A stretch of 50,487 nt of DNA from Candidatus Krumholzibacteriia bacterium (GCA_023131975.1 JAGLYV010000064.1:1-50487); one strand, 5' to 3'. Counted from the stretch's first letter, positions 15,949 to 25,374 are shown. Notes: a model not told the origin generated them from the letters alone. Numbers and translations are program-made.

Positions 15949-17628
15949 ATGTCTGTTCCCAGGTTATTTATGTATCTTTTTGTTGTTATAATTGTAGTTA
16001 CGAGTGGGTGCGGTAATGGTGATGATAGTGGCGCGCGAAGGGGTGGAGATGTGGCTGTGGAAGGATCATTACCGGTCAGGCAGGGGGGACGACTGGTAAT
16101 CGGTATGCAGCAGGAGCCGGAGATCCTCAATGAAGCTGTAAACTCGATGGTCGTAGGAATCTATGTATGCAACATGATCTTCAGTAAATTTGTCAAACAT
16201 GATGACAATATGAAGCTGATTCCCGACCTCATAACGGAGATCCCCACTGTCGAAAATGGAGGGATATCGGAAGACTATCTCACATATACCTACCATCTCC
16301 GGGATGACGCCATCTGGCATGACGGCCTGCCGGTCACCTCGGGTGATGTGGAGTTCAGCTGTCGGTTGATGATGCATCCGGACATCAATGTCGAGACGAG
16401 GCAGGGTTGGGATATAGTCGAGAGCGTAGAGACTCCGGATCCTCAAACCGTCATTTTCCATTTAAGCGAAGTCTACGCAAATTTCACCGGAGATTGTTTC
16501 TATGACGAGTCTGTGATGCCGAAACATCTCCTCGAAGGAAAGCTGGGGCCTGATTTTCAGGCGTTGCCTTTTCACAGGTCTCCTGTAGGTTCCGGGCCTT
16601 TCATCTTTCATGAATGGGTGCCGGGGTCACACCTGACAGTCAAGGCCAACAGGGATTACTATGGTGAGGGGCCGTATCTTGACGAGATAGTCATCGTTTT
16701 CATTCCCGATGGCAATGCACTTCTGATGCAACTCGAGACGGGATCGGTCATGGGGATAGATAACGCTCCGAACATGTTACTGGACTTTCTCGGCGGTATA
16801 GCGGGCGTCAGGGTGTACAGAAACGCTGCCCTGTTCAATGAGCACCTGGATCTCAACTTTGAAGGCCCCATCCTTGGCGACAGAGATGTAAGAAAGGCTC
16901 TCGCCCGGGCGATAGACAGGGAAGAAATATCGCAAAAGATCTATGGTGGTGTCTGGATCCCCGCCTGGGGAGACGAACATCCATCTTCGCCGTATTACAC
17001 AGGTACCGGGAAGGAGTCGCTGTCTCTGGACAGGGATCTTTCCAGGCGTATTCTCGGGGGAGCCGGCTGGGTCGACAGGGATGGAGATGGAATAAGGGAA
17101 AAGAATGGAAAGCCTCTCCGTGTTGAGATCTCGACGACGACGGGCAGGCTCAACAGGGAAAGAACTGAGCTGGTGCTTCAGAAACAATTGAGAGAGGTGG
17201 GGTTCGACCTCGTAATAAAAAACTATCATCCGACTGTCATGTTCGGCAGCTACGATGAGGGGGGTATACTCAAAAAAGGAAAGTTCGATCTGGCTCTCTA
17301 CGCTTTTCTGGCACCGCCTGATCCTTCGACCAAGGATGGAAGTTATTCTGAAGATTTTATTCCTCCCGCGGGACAGAACTATTCAAGGATAAGAAACAGG
17401 AGACTGACGGAACTTCTGGACCGGGGCGGCAAGACAGTATCGTTCGATGAGAGGAAGAGGATATATGACGAAGTGGCTGACATAGTGCTTGACGAATTAC
17501 CGATAATACCGCTTCTCTGGGTAACGCAGCTGGACGCGATGCCCCTGTCATTGAAGGGCTACAGGCCGAATCCGACCCAGTCAGGAGACACATGGAATGT
17601 GTCCGAATGGTGGTTGCGGGGTGAATGA
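15949..17628 (+). CDS. ABC transporter solute-binding lipoprotein, peptide family 5
   Basis: This 559-residue protein has a lipoprotein signal ending VVTSGC (Cys21). It has the family 5 (DppA/OppA-type) fold: LVIGMQQEPEILNEA near the N terminus, then YTYHLRDDAIWHDGLPVTSGD. SPVGSGPFIFHEWVPGS and DVRKALARAIDREEI follow. Such proteins capture peptides, nickel or sugars for import. The second possible start (ATG) was chosen because AAGGAG sits six bases before it and it begins the signal peptide. Its stop overlaps the next gene, and two cognate permease genes follow. No ATPase gene lies in the cluster, so an ATPase must come from elsewhere. Confidence 0.9.
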   Translation: MSVPRLFMYLFVVIIVVTSGCGNGDDSGARRGGDVAVEGSLPVRQGGRLVIGMQQEPEILNEAVNSMVVGIYVCNMIFSKFVKHDDNMKLIPDLITEIPTVENGGISEDYLTYTYHLRDDAIWHDGLPVTSGDVEFSCRLMMHPDINVETRQGWDIVESVETPDPQTVIFHLSEVYANFTGDCFYDESVMPKHLLEGKLGPDFQALPFHRSPVGSGPFIFHEWVPGSHLTVKANRDYYGEGPYLDEIVIVFIPDGNALLMQLETGSVMGIDNAPNMLLDFLGGIAGVRVYRNAALFNEHLDLNFEGPILGDRDVRKALARAIDREEISQKIYGGVWIPAWGDEHPSSPYYTGTGKESLSLDRDLSRRILGGAGWVDRDGDGIREKNGKPLRVEISTTTGRLNRERTELVLQKQLREVGFDLVIKNYHPTVMFGSYDEGGILKKGKFDLALYAFLAPPDPSTKDGSYSEDFIPPAGQNYSRIRNRRLTELLDRGGKTVSFDERKRIYDEVADIVLDELPIIPLLWVTQLDAMPLSLKGYRPNPTQSGDTWNVSEWWLRGE

Positions 17629-19127
17629 TGAGTATCTGTGAGGTAAAGAATAAAAAAAGGAACATGGCGGCAGGAGCCCTGCTGGCGGTGATCCTTTATC
17701 TGCTTTTGTTTTACGGGAGTTCCGAGGGAAGCGTGAGGGTCTCTTTCCTTGGAGGAGCCCGTGAGGTGGGAGGGTCATGCCAGATGGTCGATACGGGAAG
17801 ATCGCTTTTCCTTGTCGATTGTGGCGTGTTTGGCAATGCTGGCAGGGATGTCCTGCCGGAAGAACCCGGCGCGTTGTCTTTTGTACTTCTTACTCACGCG
17901 CACACGGATCATTGTGGTCTGTTGCCCGATCTTTTCGAAGCCGGCTTTTCAGGAAAAGTGTATTGTACTCCGGCGACGGCTCGGCTGGTCCCGGTGGTCC
18001 TGAGGATGTCGAGAAGTTTCTCGAGAGATAAGGTCTCAAAAGAATCGTTCGACAGGGCTCTCGGATCGATCGTGCCGGTAGAGTTCGATGATGAATTGAT
18101 CGTCGATGAGGTCCGGATAGTTTTCAGAAGAGCCGGTCATCTTCTTGGCGCCGCGTTCATGGAAATAGATATTCAGACCGGGATCGATTCATTCCGTATC
18201 GTTTTCTCCGGAGATGTGGGTTCCGGGGGATCCGTACTGCTTGCCGGGCTGGAGCAGTGTCATCAGGCGGATTGGGTGATCATCGAATCGACATATGGAG
18301 GAAAAGTCCGGGACCCGCTTCCCAAAGATCCTTTCGAGAGACATTCCGTATTCATCAACGCCGTCGGAGAGGCGCTCAGGCGGGGTGGAGATGTCCTTAT
18401 TCCGGCCTTTACCATGGGCAGGACCCAGGAAATCACAGCAGCTCTTCATCTCGGGCTTCATCACGGGGCCATCCCGTCAGGGACACTGATCTATTCGGAC
18501 AGTCCAACGGCAAAGAAGATCACGACGATCTACAGGGAATCGCGGATGGAATTCTCAAAATATATTCTCGATCTTTTCGGGGGCAGGCTTCTTTCACCGC
18601 CCGGACTCAGGGAAGTTAAAAGCGCGACTTCGATGAAGGTGCATTCCAGGAGTCACGAGCCGTCGATATTCATCTCTTCGAGCGGGGATATGAATTACGC
18701 GAATTCACCCCGGCATCTGATGAGAATGTTCGATCGTGAGGAAAATCTTTTATGCCTGGTAGGGTGGCAGTCCCCCGGGTCAGTCGGAAGAAGGCTGGCC
18801 AGGGGAGAGACTCCGGTACTCGTTCGTCACAGGGAGGGACGCAAGCTGGAAAAGGACTGGATAAACCCCGCAATCGAGATATTATCTGTCAGTTCATTTT
18901 CCAGTCACGCCGATCAGGATCAACTCGTGTCATGGCTCGCCGGCATAGTGGGTATAGACAGGGTCTTTCTCGTCCATGGCGAAATGGACAATGCGGAGCC
19001 TCTGCAAGGCAGGATCAGGGATGAGCTTGGTCTCAACGTAGAGATACCGCGACCCGGGGAATCATTTGAATGCGATAGCAGTGAACTGGTCAGGAAGAAA
19101 ACTGTCATCGAGAACGCGAAAGAGTGA
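17625..19127 (+). CDS. Membrane-anchored or exported MBL-fold beta-CASP nuclease-like protein
   Basis: This 500-residue protein carries all motifs of the beta-CASP branch of the metallo-beta-lactamase family. They are HAHTDH (His91, His93, Asp95, His96), GHLLGAA (His172), FSGDVG (Asp197), ESTYG (Glu221), a beta-CASP insert with IPAFTMGRTQE, then HADQ (His428) and LVHGE (His451). Known members are cytoplasmic RNases or mRNA 3'-end factors. Unusually, this one begins with KNKKRN followed by a hydrophobic helix (residues 14-31), which reads as a signal anchor or Sec signal immediately before the catalytic domain. ATG overlaps the TGA of the upstream binding-protein gene, and the permease gene starts seven bases downstream, so it is embedded in the transporter operon. 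Substrate is unknown. Confidence 0.85.
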   Translation: MMSICEVKNKKRNMAAGALLAVILYLLLFYGSSEGSVRVSFLGGAREVGGSCQMVDTGRSLFLVDCGVFGNAGRDVLPEEPGALSFVLLTHAHTDHCGLLPDLFEAGFSGKVYCTPATARLVPVVLRMSRSFSRDKVSKESFDRALGSIVPVEFDDELIVDEVRIVFRRAGHLLGAAFMEIDIQTGIDSFRIVFSGDVGSGGSVLLAGLEQCHQADWVIIESTYGGKVRDPLPKDPFERHSVFINAVGEALRRGGDVLIPAFTMGRTQEITAALHLGLHHGAIPSGTLIYSDSPTAKKITTIYRESRMEFSKYILDLFGGRLLSPPGLREVKSATSMKVHSRSHEPSIFISSSGDMNYANSPRHLMRMFDREENLLCLVGWQSPGSVGRRLARGETPVLVRHREGRKLEKDWINPAIEILSVSSFSSHADQDQLVSWLAGIVGIDRVFLVHGEMDNAEPLQGRIRDELGLNVEIPRPGESFECDSSELVRKKTVIENAKE

Positions 19128-19134
19128 ACGATAA

Positions 19135-20160
19135 ATGGGTATGATGATATTGAAAAGAATCGTGTGGACGATACCTCTGGTCATCTGCGTCTCCATGATC
19201 GTTTTTTCGATGATGCATCTGACGCCGGGTGGACCGGTCGGCACTCTTGCTTCCAATCCCAAGGTCACCGGGGATGACCTGGCCAGGATCAGAGAGAACT
19301 ACGGTCTGGACCGGTCGCTTCCGGTACAGTACCTGTGCTGGTTCAGACAGGTTTTTCTCCGTTTTGATCTTGGCAGAAGCCAGGTGACAGGCAGAAGCGT
19401 CTCCAGGATGATCGTCGAAAGGCTTCCCGCTACCCTTGAACTGATGGGTATGGCATATATCATAGCTCTACTGGTGGGCTTTGCCGTGGGCGTTCTGTCG
19501 GCTGTCTACAGGGGAAGGTTGATCGATCAGATATTCTCGATAACATCTATTGCCGGGATGTCGGTGCCGGTCTTCTGGACAGGCCTTATGGCTCTTTATA
19601 TTTTTTCCCTCAAGCTGGGTATTTTTCCAGCGGGAGGAAGGCTGACAGGAGGAGGCGCGGATCCAGGTCGTTTTATGCACATCATCCTGCCAGCGACCAT
19701 ATTGTCCATGACTTACGCCGCTTCATGGGGCAGGTACATAAGGGCGGGATTGCTCGATGCCGGAAAAGGAGATTTTATCAGGACGGCCAGAGCGAAAGGC
19801 CTGGGAGAATGGAAGATAGTATTCAAGCACTCCATGCGGAACGCGGTCCTGCCGGCTGTCTCGGTGATGGCCATGCAACTGCCTACCCTTTTCACGGGGG
19901 CTGTGATCACGGAGACTGTCTTTTCCTGGCCCGGCATAGGCAGATTATTCTACGAAGGGCTACAGCGGCAGGATAATGCCAGGGTCCTCGGGATCGTCGT
20001 GATCTCTTCCATGTTGATAATACTTTTCAATCTGGCCGGAGACCTGATCAACATGATCATAGATCCGAGAATACTGAATAAGGGAGTCTCTTTTCGGGAC
20101 AGAAGCGGAGTCTCCGGACTGGCCGTTGACAGCGCGGGTGCTACAAGGAGAGAGAAGTGA
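19135..20160 (+). CDS. Peptide-type ABC transporter permease, DppB-like
   Basis: This inner-membrane permease of 341 residues has the DppB/OppB pattern. The N-terminal helix is followed by a TPGGPVG region and LDRSLPVQYLCWF. About six helices follow, with the cytoplasmic coupling loop FIRTARAKGLGEWKIVFKHS and TETVFSWPGIGRLF near the C terminus. It pairs with the DppC-like gene, which overlaps its last four bases. Starts at 19135, 19141 or 19144 are all possible; the ribosome site is weak, which suggests coupling to the upstream beta-CASP gene. Confidence 0.9.
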   Translation: MGMMILKRIVWTIPLVICVSMIVFSMMHLTPGGPVGTLASNPKVTGDDLARIRENYGLDRSLPVQYLCWFRQVFLRFDLGRSQVTGRSVSRMIVERLPATLELMGMAYIIALLVGFAVGVLSAVYRGRLIDQIFSITSIAGMSVPVFWTGLMALYIFSLKLGIFPAGGRLTGGGADPGRFMHIILPATILSMTYAASWGRYIRAGLLDAGKGDFIRTARAKGLGEWKIVFKHSMRNAVLPAVSVMAMQLPTLFTGAVITETVFSWPGIGRLFYEGLQRQDNARVLGIVVISSMLIILFNLAGDLINMIIDPRILNKGVSFRDRSGVSGLAVDSAGATRREK

Positions 20161-21044
20161 TGCGTCAGCCTCAGGCCCGAAATGCGTGGGATGAAAGATC
20201 ATCAGGACCCAGTCTGTCCGGTGTCTTCGGGGGTGGCTTTCGTGATGACCGGCCTGCCGTGATCTCGCTTATCCTGATCCTGCTTATTCTCCTTATCTCT
20301 GTAATGGCGCCGTTGTTCTCTCCCTACGGGATGAACGAGATCGATCTGGACAGGGTAGGCGCCGCGCCGTCACCAGATCATATTCTTGGTACAGATGAAC
20401 TGGGCCGGGATGTGTTTACGAGACTCCTCTATGGGGGGAGATACTCGCTGTTCATAGCCTTTTTCTCGATCATCATCGGTGTGTCTGCCGGAATCATCTT
20501 TGGCAGCATCGCGGGGTATTTTCGGGGACCGGTGGACAGGGCGGTATGCGGACTGACCGATCTCTTTCTTTCAATACCGGTATTTCTGATCCTTATGGTC
20601 GCGGCGTCAGCTGCCGGGGGGAAGATATTCGTGATACCGATAGTGATCGGCGCGACGTCATGGATGGAGACGGCACGGACCGTGAGATCGGAGTTCATGA
20701 GGTTGAGACAGGAAGAATTCATAGAAGCGGCCCGGTCTCTGGGAGTATCCGATTATAGTATAGTCTTCCGTCACATCCTTCCACAGGCTGTCGTCCCCGT
20801 GACAGTCTCTGCCACTGCCGGGTTCGCGGCGGCTATCCTCATCGAGAGTTCCCTCAGCTTCCTGGGCTTCGGAGTCCAGCCGCCCCTGCCGACCTGGGGA
20901 AATATGCTGAATAATGCTCAGAGTCTTCTACGGACCGCGCCTGTGGCGGCAGTAGCCCCCGGATTCCTCATATTTATCGTCTGTCTGTCATTCAATTTTG
21001 TTGCCGCCGGTCTCAAACGTGTTCTTGCGCGAGATTCAGAATAA
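20157..21044 (+). CDS. Peptide-type ABC transporter permease, DppC-like
   Basis: This permease of 295 residues is of the DppC/OppC type. It has an N-terminal helix, HILGTDELGRDVFTRLLYGG, and the coupling loop EFIEAARSLGVSDYSIVFRH. ESSLSFLGFGVQPPLPTWG follows near the C terminus. It forms the second half of the membrane channel with the upstream permease. GTG overlaps the preceding stop (GTGA), six bases after AAGGAG; the ATG one codon later is equally possible. It is the last gene of the transporter cluster, and no DppD/DppF ATPase follows. Confidence 0.92.
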   Translation: MMRQPQARNAWDERSSGPSLSGVFGGGFRDDRPAVISLILILLILLISVMAPLFSPYGMNEIDLDRVGAAPSPDHILGTDELGRDVFTRLLYGGRYSLFIAFFSIIIGVSAGIIFGSIAGYFRGPVDRAVCGLTDLFLSIPVFLILMVAASAAGGKIFVIPIVIGATSWMETARTVRSEFMRLRQEEFIEAARSLGVSDYSIVFRHILPQAVVPVTVSATAGFAAAILIESSLSFLGFGVQPPLPTWGNMLNNAQSLLRTAPVAAVAPGFLIFIVCLSFNFVAAGLKRVLARDSE

Positions 21045-21096
21045 TAGTAATTTCATAATCATCATTGATCCGGAGCCGTAATAAGACGGGTGCAGT

Positions 21097-22134
21097 ATGA
21101 AACGACGTGTAAAAGGTATAGGAATGATATCGGGGGGGCTTGACAGTCTTCTGGCTGTCGCCGTTCTCGCGAAACAGGGGATCGATCTGCTGGGAGTTCA
21201 CTTTCTCAATGGGTTTACGCCTGAAAACCTCAGGAGGAGGGTGAATGGTCTGGTCTCGATGGATGATATCGCGGAGAAAAGGGGCATGGCCCTTTCCGGC
21301 CTTCTTGGCATACCTGTCAGAGCCATAGATATATCTGCCGATTTTCTGAGTGTGATGAAAGACCCTCCGCACGGATTTGGCAAGAATGTCAATCCCTGTA
21401 TCGACTGCAGGATATTTCTGCTGCGAAAAGCCGCGGAGATCATGAGAGCGGAAGACTACGATTTTATCTTTACCGGCGAAGTGCTTGGTCAGAGACCCAT
21501 GTCGCAACATCTTATCGCTATGCGTTCTGTCGAAAAGGAGAGTGGACTGACCGGTAGATTGCTGCGTCCACTCTGCGCGAAACTGCTCAAGCCGACAGAG
21601 ATGGAAGAGAAAGGCCTCGTGGATCGTAAAATGCTTCTGGACATCCAGGGCAGATCGCGGAAGAGACAGATGAAACTGGCAGAGGAACTCGGTGTCGAGG
21701 GATATGGGGCTCCGGCTGGCGGATGCGCCCTTACCGACATCAATTACGCCAGAAAATATATCGATCATATCGAGCATTCCGGTGGGCGTGATCTTTCGGT
21801 AAGGGACACGGTCCTGTTTTCCACCGGCCGCCATCTGAGGCTTTCCGGCAGCATCAAGATCGTTGTGGGGAGGAAGCAGGAAGAAAACGAGTATTTCGAA
21901 GCGGAATGGACCGATCACTATCTGGCTATGACTCCGGATGTTCCGGGGCCCACGGTAGTTGTCCTGGGAGATCCGGGTCCGGACGATTTTCCTGTGATAG
22001 CGGCAGTGACGGCACGATACAGCGACGGGAAGAACGAGAAGACTGTCAGAGTCGATATTGTGCGGGGAGAGGAGAAGATGGAGTTCGAAGTACCTCCGGC
22101 CTCAGAAGAAGACATTGCCCTATGGCGTATTTGA
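21097..22134 (+). CDS. PP-loop (MnmA/ThiI-like) sulfur-transfer ATPase with C-terminal DUF814-like domain
   Basis: This 345-residue protein begins with the PP-loop SGGLDS (residues 12-17), which binds ATP for adenylation. Cys101 and Cys104 in NPCIDC, GEVLGQRPMSQ, and Cys210 in PAGGC follow. These are the features of MnmA/ThiI-type tRNA thiolation enzymes. The C-terminal hundred residues (VLFSTGRHLRLS, KIVVGRKQEENE) resemble the DUF814/NFACT-R-type module found fused to this subfamily. A role in tRNA modification is likely, but the modified position is not clear. The 3' end overlaps the convergent Nudix gene by 15 bp. Confidence 0.78.
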   Translation: MKRRVKGIGMISGGLDSLLAVAVLAKQGIDLLGVHFLNGFTPENLRRRVNGLVSMDDIAEKRGMALSGLLGIPVRAIDISADFLSVMKDPPHGFGKNVNPCIDCRIFLLRKAAEIMRAEDYDFIFTGEVLGQRPMSQHLIAMRSVEKESGLTGRLLRPLCAKLLKPTEMEEKGLVDRKMLLDIQGRSRKRQMKLAEELGVEGYGAPAGGCALTDINYARKYIDHIEHSGGRDLSVRDTVLFSTGRHLRLSGSIKIVVGRKQEENEYFEAEWTDHYLAMTPDVPGPTVVVLGDPGPDDFPVIAAVTARYSDGKNEKTVRVDIVRGEEKMEFEVPPASEEDIALWRI

Positions 22135-22644
22135 ACCCCCGGCCAGAGCTTTTCTGATCATCGACACATGGCTTTCGAACGCGATCGATGGCATTTCGTC
22201 AATTGGAAAGAAACGGGCGTCACCAGCATCGTCTCCGGCGGTGATATTTCCTTCGAACCGGTCGAATCTGTATCCTATGATAAGGATCGTTGTCTGATAA
22301 AAAGCACTTTCCTGATGAATCGTATCGATTAACTCGGGGTCATATGCCCTGATCCCGGTCTCTTCCTTGAGTTCCCGGGCTGCCGCTTCTACGGGGCTTT
22401 CACCCGTCTCGATGAATCCGCCCGGCAGGGCCCACTGGCCAAGTCCCGGCTCGCGGTTTCTCAGCACAAGGAGGATCTTTCCCTCGTCGATCACAATCGA
22501 TGTCGTCGCGGGAAGCGGGTTTTCGTATAGACACCGATCCTCTTCCCCGCAGTAGAGACGATCTCTTCCCTCGAGAAACTTCGTAGAAAGGACCCCACCG
22601 CACCAGGGGCAGAATTTCCATTTTCTATCCGTCTGATCGCTCAT
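22120..22644 (-). CDS. Nudix hydrolase with N-terminal zinc ribbon
   Basis: This 174-residue protein has four cysteines (12, 15, 32, 38; CPWCGG and CGEEDRC) forming a probable zinc ribbon. The following Nudix domain has a perfect box, GGFIETGESPVEAAARELKE then ETGI. The arrangement resembles NudC-like and related NUDT enzymes that cleave nucleoside diphosphates linked to another moiety, but the substrate is not determined. The internal ATG was chosen because AAGGA lies upstream at good spacing. The gene is divergent from cstA and converges with the PP-loop gene. Confidence 0.88.
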   Translation of the reverse strand: MSDQTDRKWKFCPWCGGVLSTKFLEGRDRLYCGEEDRCLYENPLPATTSIVIDEGKILLVLRNREPGLGQWALPGGFIETGESPVEAAARELKEETGIRAYDPELIDTIHQESAFYQTTILIIGYRFDRFEGNITAGDDAGDARFFPIDEMPSIAFESHVSMIRKALAGGSNTP

Positions 22645-22722
22645 CCATGTTTCCTTTGTAATAGCGCATTCCATTTCAGTCATATAAATATGTGCATATG
22701 ATGATGCGAGGCAAGGTTGAAG

Positions 22723-22751
22723 TTGCCTGACGGCTTTCTTTCCTGTAGGAT
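22723..22751 (+). promoter_or_regulatory. Candidate sigma70 promoter for cstA
   Basis: TTGCCT (22723-22728) and TAGGAT (22746-22751) are 17 bases apart, with the predicted start about 30 bases before the CTG start of cstA. Confidence 0.4.
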
Positions 22752-22786
22752 TCCTGCTGTGATCTCACTTTGAAAGGAGCAAGGTA

Positions 22787-24436
22787 CTGAACGCCCTTAC
22801 AATAGCTCTTGTCACATTAGGCGCCTATATCCTGGCCTATCGTTTCTATGCCCGTTTTTTCGGGAGAAAGATACTTGCTCTCGATCCTGCCAGAAAGACG
22901 CCATCGAGTGAGTTCGAGGACGGGGTCGACTTCGTGCCTACTCGTCCAGTCATCCTGTTCGGACACCATTTCGCGTCGATCGCGGGGCTTGGGCCTATTC
23001 TGGGGCCTGCTATAGCGGTCATCTGGGGGTGGCTTCCCGCCGTACTCTGGATACTCTTTGGATCGATATTCATCGGATGTATACATGACATCTCAGCTAT
23101 CTTCATAAGTCTGAGAAACAGGGGGAGATCGATCGGGGATGTGACGAGGTCGATTGCTGGTCCAAGGGCCCATATACTCTTTCTGGTCCTGATATTCTTT
23201 ACTCTTTCACTCTGTATGGGTACTTTCGTCAGAGTGATCGCCACTCTTTTTTCAGACGCTTTTCATCCCGAGTCAGTCATCCCCGTAGCCGCGTTGATAG
23301 TACTGGCGGTTGTCGTGGGTGTCCTCGTGTACAAAAAAGGAGTCAATCTTGCCGCGGCGACTATCGTCTCGCTTCTTCTGATGTTCGTGTCCATATGGTT
23401 CGGGATCGCACATCCTGTCACAGGAGTCGGACAGTCGAGCTGGGTATATCTCTTAATAACCTACGCCTTTATTGCGTCTGTGCTTCCGGTCTGGCTTCTG
23501 CTTCAACCCCGGGATTATCTCAACTCCTATCAGCTTGTCATCGGGATGGCGCTGATGTATATCGGGCTGTTTATCTTCCGTCCCACTATTTCGGCTCCAG
23601 TGATAAATCATGTATCTACAGGGCTGCCGCCTCTTTTCCCCTTTCTGTTCATAACTATAGCCTGTGGAGCGATATCGGGGTTCCATAGCCTCGTCTCAAC
23701 GGGCACGACGTCAAAACAGCTTACGCGTGAGACCGACGCTGTCCCCATAGGTTTCGGGGGGATGCTGGCCGAAGGCCTGCTGGCGATGATCGTAGTGCTG
23801 GCCTGTACGTCCGGGGTGTCGGAAACTCAGTGGTTCGACCACTATTCGTCATGGGAGGCCGCACAGGGACTGGCAGCGAAGATGGAGGCCTTCGTCAGCG
23901 GAGCCGGAGTCTTCGTCTCAAAGACGGGAATACCACTGGAGATAGCGAAGAGTTTTATCGTGGTGATGGCCGTTGGTTTTGCCATGACTACTCTGGACAG
24001 CGGGACAAGACTTCTCCGGTACAACCTCGAGGAACTCGGAGAGGGGCTGAATATCGGAGTGCTCAGGAACCGGTATATCGCGGCGCTTGTCGCGGTGTCC
24101 GGCATAGGTTATTTCAGTCTTATGACCATAGGAGGCAAACCTGCCGGACTGGCATTGTGGGCTCTGTTCGGGACCACGAACCAGGTGCTGGCCTCTCTCG
24201 GGTTGCTTATAGTGTCACTCTTTCTGTACAGACTACGCAAACCGATCATTTATACGATTATTCCGATGGTGGGGATGATGTTGATGACAGGGACCGCTAT
24301 GATATTGAAGCTCAGGGAAAGCCTGTTGAACGGGCAGTGGCCCCTCTTTATCATCGGGAGCCTTATCCTGATCCTCGTTGTCTGGCTGGTGATCGAATCA
24401 CTGCTGGCGTTCAAGAAAACGATGAGGGAAGCATGA
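22787..24436 (+). CDS. cstA: CstA family peptide/pyruvate transporter with apparent CTG start
   Basis: This 549-residue, multi-helix membrane protein belongs to the carbon-starvation CstA family, which imports peptides or pyruvate. The N-terminal helix and LDPARKTPSSEFEDG, DFVPTRPVILFGHHFASIAG and GPAIAVIWGWLPA match the family start. Later motifs include GFHSLVSTGTTSKQL and FGTTNQVLASLGLL. No ATG, GTG or TTG lies in frame between an upstream TGA and a GTG at 22934, which would delete the first helix. CTG at 22787 has a perfect AAAGGAG seven bases upstream and gives the family N terminus, so it is taken as the start. It is shorter than E. coli CstA (about 700 residues) but normal for the short subgroup. 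It overlaps the kinase gene. Confidence 0.9.
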   Translation: MNALTIALVTLGAYILAYRFYARFFGRKILALDPARKTPSSEFEDGVDFVPTRPVILFGHHFASIAGLGPILGPAIAVIWGWLPAVLWILFGSIFIGCIHDISAIFISLRNRGRSIGDVTRSIAGPRAHILFLVLIFFTLSLCMGTFVRVIATLFSDAFHPESVIPVAALIVLAVVVGVLVYKKGVNLAAATIVSLLLMFVSIWFGIAHPVTGVGQSSWVYLLITYAFIASVLPVWLLLQPRDYLNSYQLVIGMALMYIGLFIFRPTISAPVINHVSTGLPPLFPFLFITIACGAISGFHSLVSTGTTSKQLTRETDAVPIGFGGMLAEGLLAMIVVLACTSGVSETQWFDHYSSWEAAQGLAAKMEAFVSGAGVFVSKTGIPLEIAKSFIVVMAVGFAMTTLDSGTRLLRYNLEELGEGLNIGVLRNRYIAALVAVSGIGYFSLMTIGGKPAGLALWALFGTTNQVLASLGLLIVSLFLYRLRKPIIYTIIPMVGMMLMTGTAMILKLRESLLNGQWPLFIIGSLILILVVWLVIESLLAFKKTMREA

Positions 24437-25374
24437 TGAACAAAAAAAGTCCGATATCTGTGGATGTCGTCGGTGTGGGATATACGGCTGTTGATTGTTA
24501 CGGATTTATTCCTCATCTGCCCGACTTGAATTCAAAGCTGGAGATGACAGATTTCGGGATACAGGGTGGGGGGCCGGCGGCCACAGCCGTGGTGACTATG
24601 AGCAGGCTCGGGCTGAAGGCAGCGTTTATCGGCAAGATGGGTGATGATCTTCTCGGAGAACTTATGCTGAAAGGGCTCAGGGAAGAAAATGTCAATGTGG
24701 ACCATGTCAGGATCGAGCACGGCAGAGATTCCCAGTTCGCATTCATTATGATCGATTCTGGTTCGGCGGACAGGACGATCCTGTGGACGAGGGGTACTCT
24801 CTCTCCCCTTCACCCTTCCGAACTTGACGAAGAGATGATCAGGGCCAGTAAGGGCCTCCTTATAGATTCACTTGAACCGTGCGCCGCTTTCGCCGCCGCC
24901 CGTATAGCAAAGGAGAGCGGTGTCACCGTCGTCATAGATGCCGGCACGCTCCGGGAGGGTATTGAAGATATTCTTCCCTTCTGTGATTACATCGTGGCGA
25001 GTGAACTGTTCGCGAGCCAGATATCTCCCGGGGGAACCGTTGTGGACGCGCTGGAGGCCATGCTGCGATACGGGGCCGAAGCATCGGTCGTCACGCTGGG
25101 AGAGAGGGGATGTGTCGCGATGACAGACAGCGGTATTCTCGAGATCGATGGATTCAAGGTGAGATCCGTTGACACTACCGGAGCAGGTGATGTTTTTCAT
25201 GGCGCGTTTCTTGTGGGAGTCCTCCGTGGATGGGATCTCAACAGGGTGTGTATATTCGCGAATGCCGTGGCAGCATTAAAATGCACGAAACCGGGAGGAA
25301 GGACCGGCATACCCGATATGAAGAATGTTATGGATTTTCTGGGTGAGCGGATGCCGGATCTGTCTTTTTCCTGA
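24436..25374 (+). CDS. PfkB-family carbohydrate/nucleoside kinase
   Basis: This 312-residue ribokinase-fold enzyme starts with DVVGVGYTAVD. It has the substrate-site GGGPAATA motif (residues 44-51), IGKMGDDLLG, and the C-terminal signature DTTGAGDVFHGAF with catalytic Asp252. Substrates in the family include ribose, adenosine, fructose-1-phosphate and ketodeoxygluconate, and the sequence alone does not choose. The second of two adjacent ATG codons is preferred because GAGGGA is six bases upstream. The first overlaps the cstA stop as ATGA. It is translationally linked to cstA and followed by a terminator. Confidence 0.88.
   Translation: MNKKSPISVDVVGVGYTAVDCYGFIPHLPDLNSKLEMTDFGIQGGGPAATAVVTMSRLGLKAAFIGKMGDDLLGELMLKGLREENVNVDHVRIEHGRDSQFAFIMIDSGSADRTILWTRGTLSPLHPSELDEEMIRASKGLLIDSLEPCAAFAAARIAKESGVTVVIDAGTLREGIEDILPFCDYIVASELFASQISPGGTVVDALEAMLRYGAEASVVTLGERGCVAMTDSGILEIDGFKVRSVDTTGAGDVFHGAFLVGVLRGWDLNRVCIFANAVAALKCTKPGGRTGIPDMKNVMDFLGERMPDLSFS

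Noticed and set aside
15949-21044. A complete peptide importer
   Set aside because: No DppD/DppF-type ATPase gene is in the cluster or elsewhere in the window, so only binding protein and permeases can be claimed.
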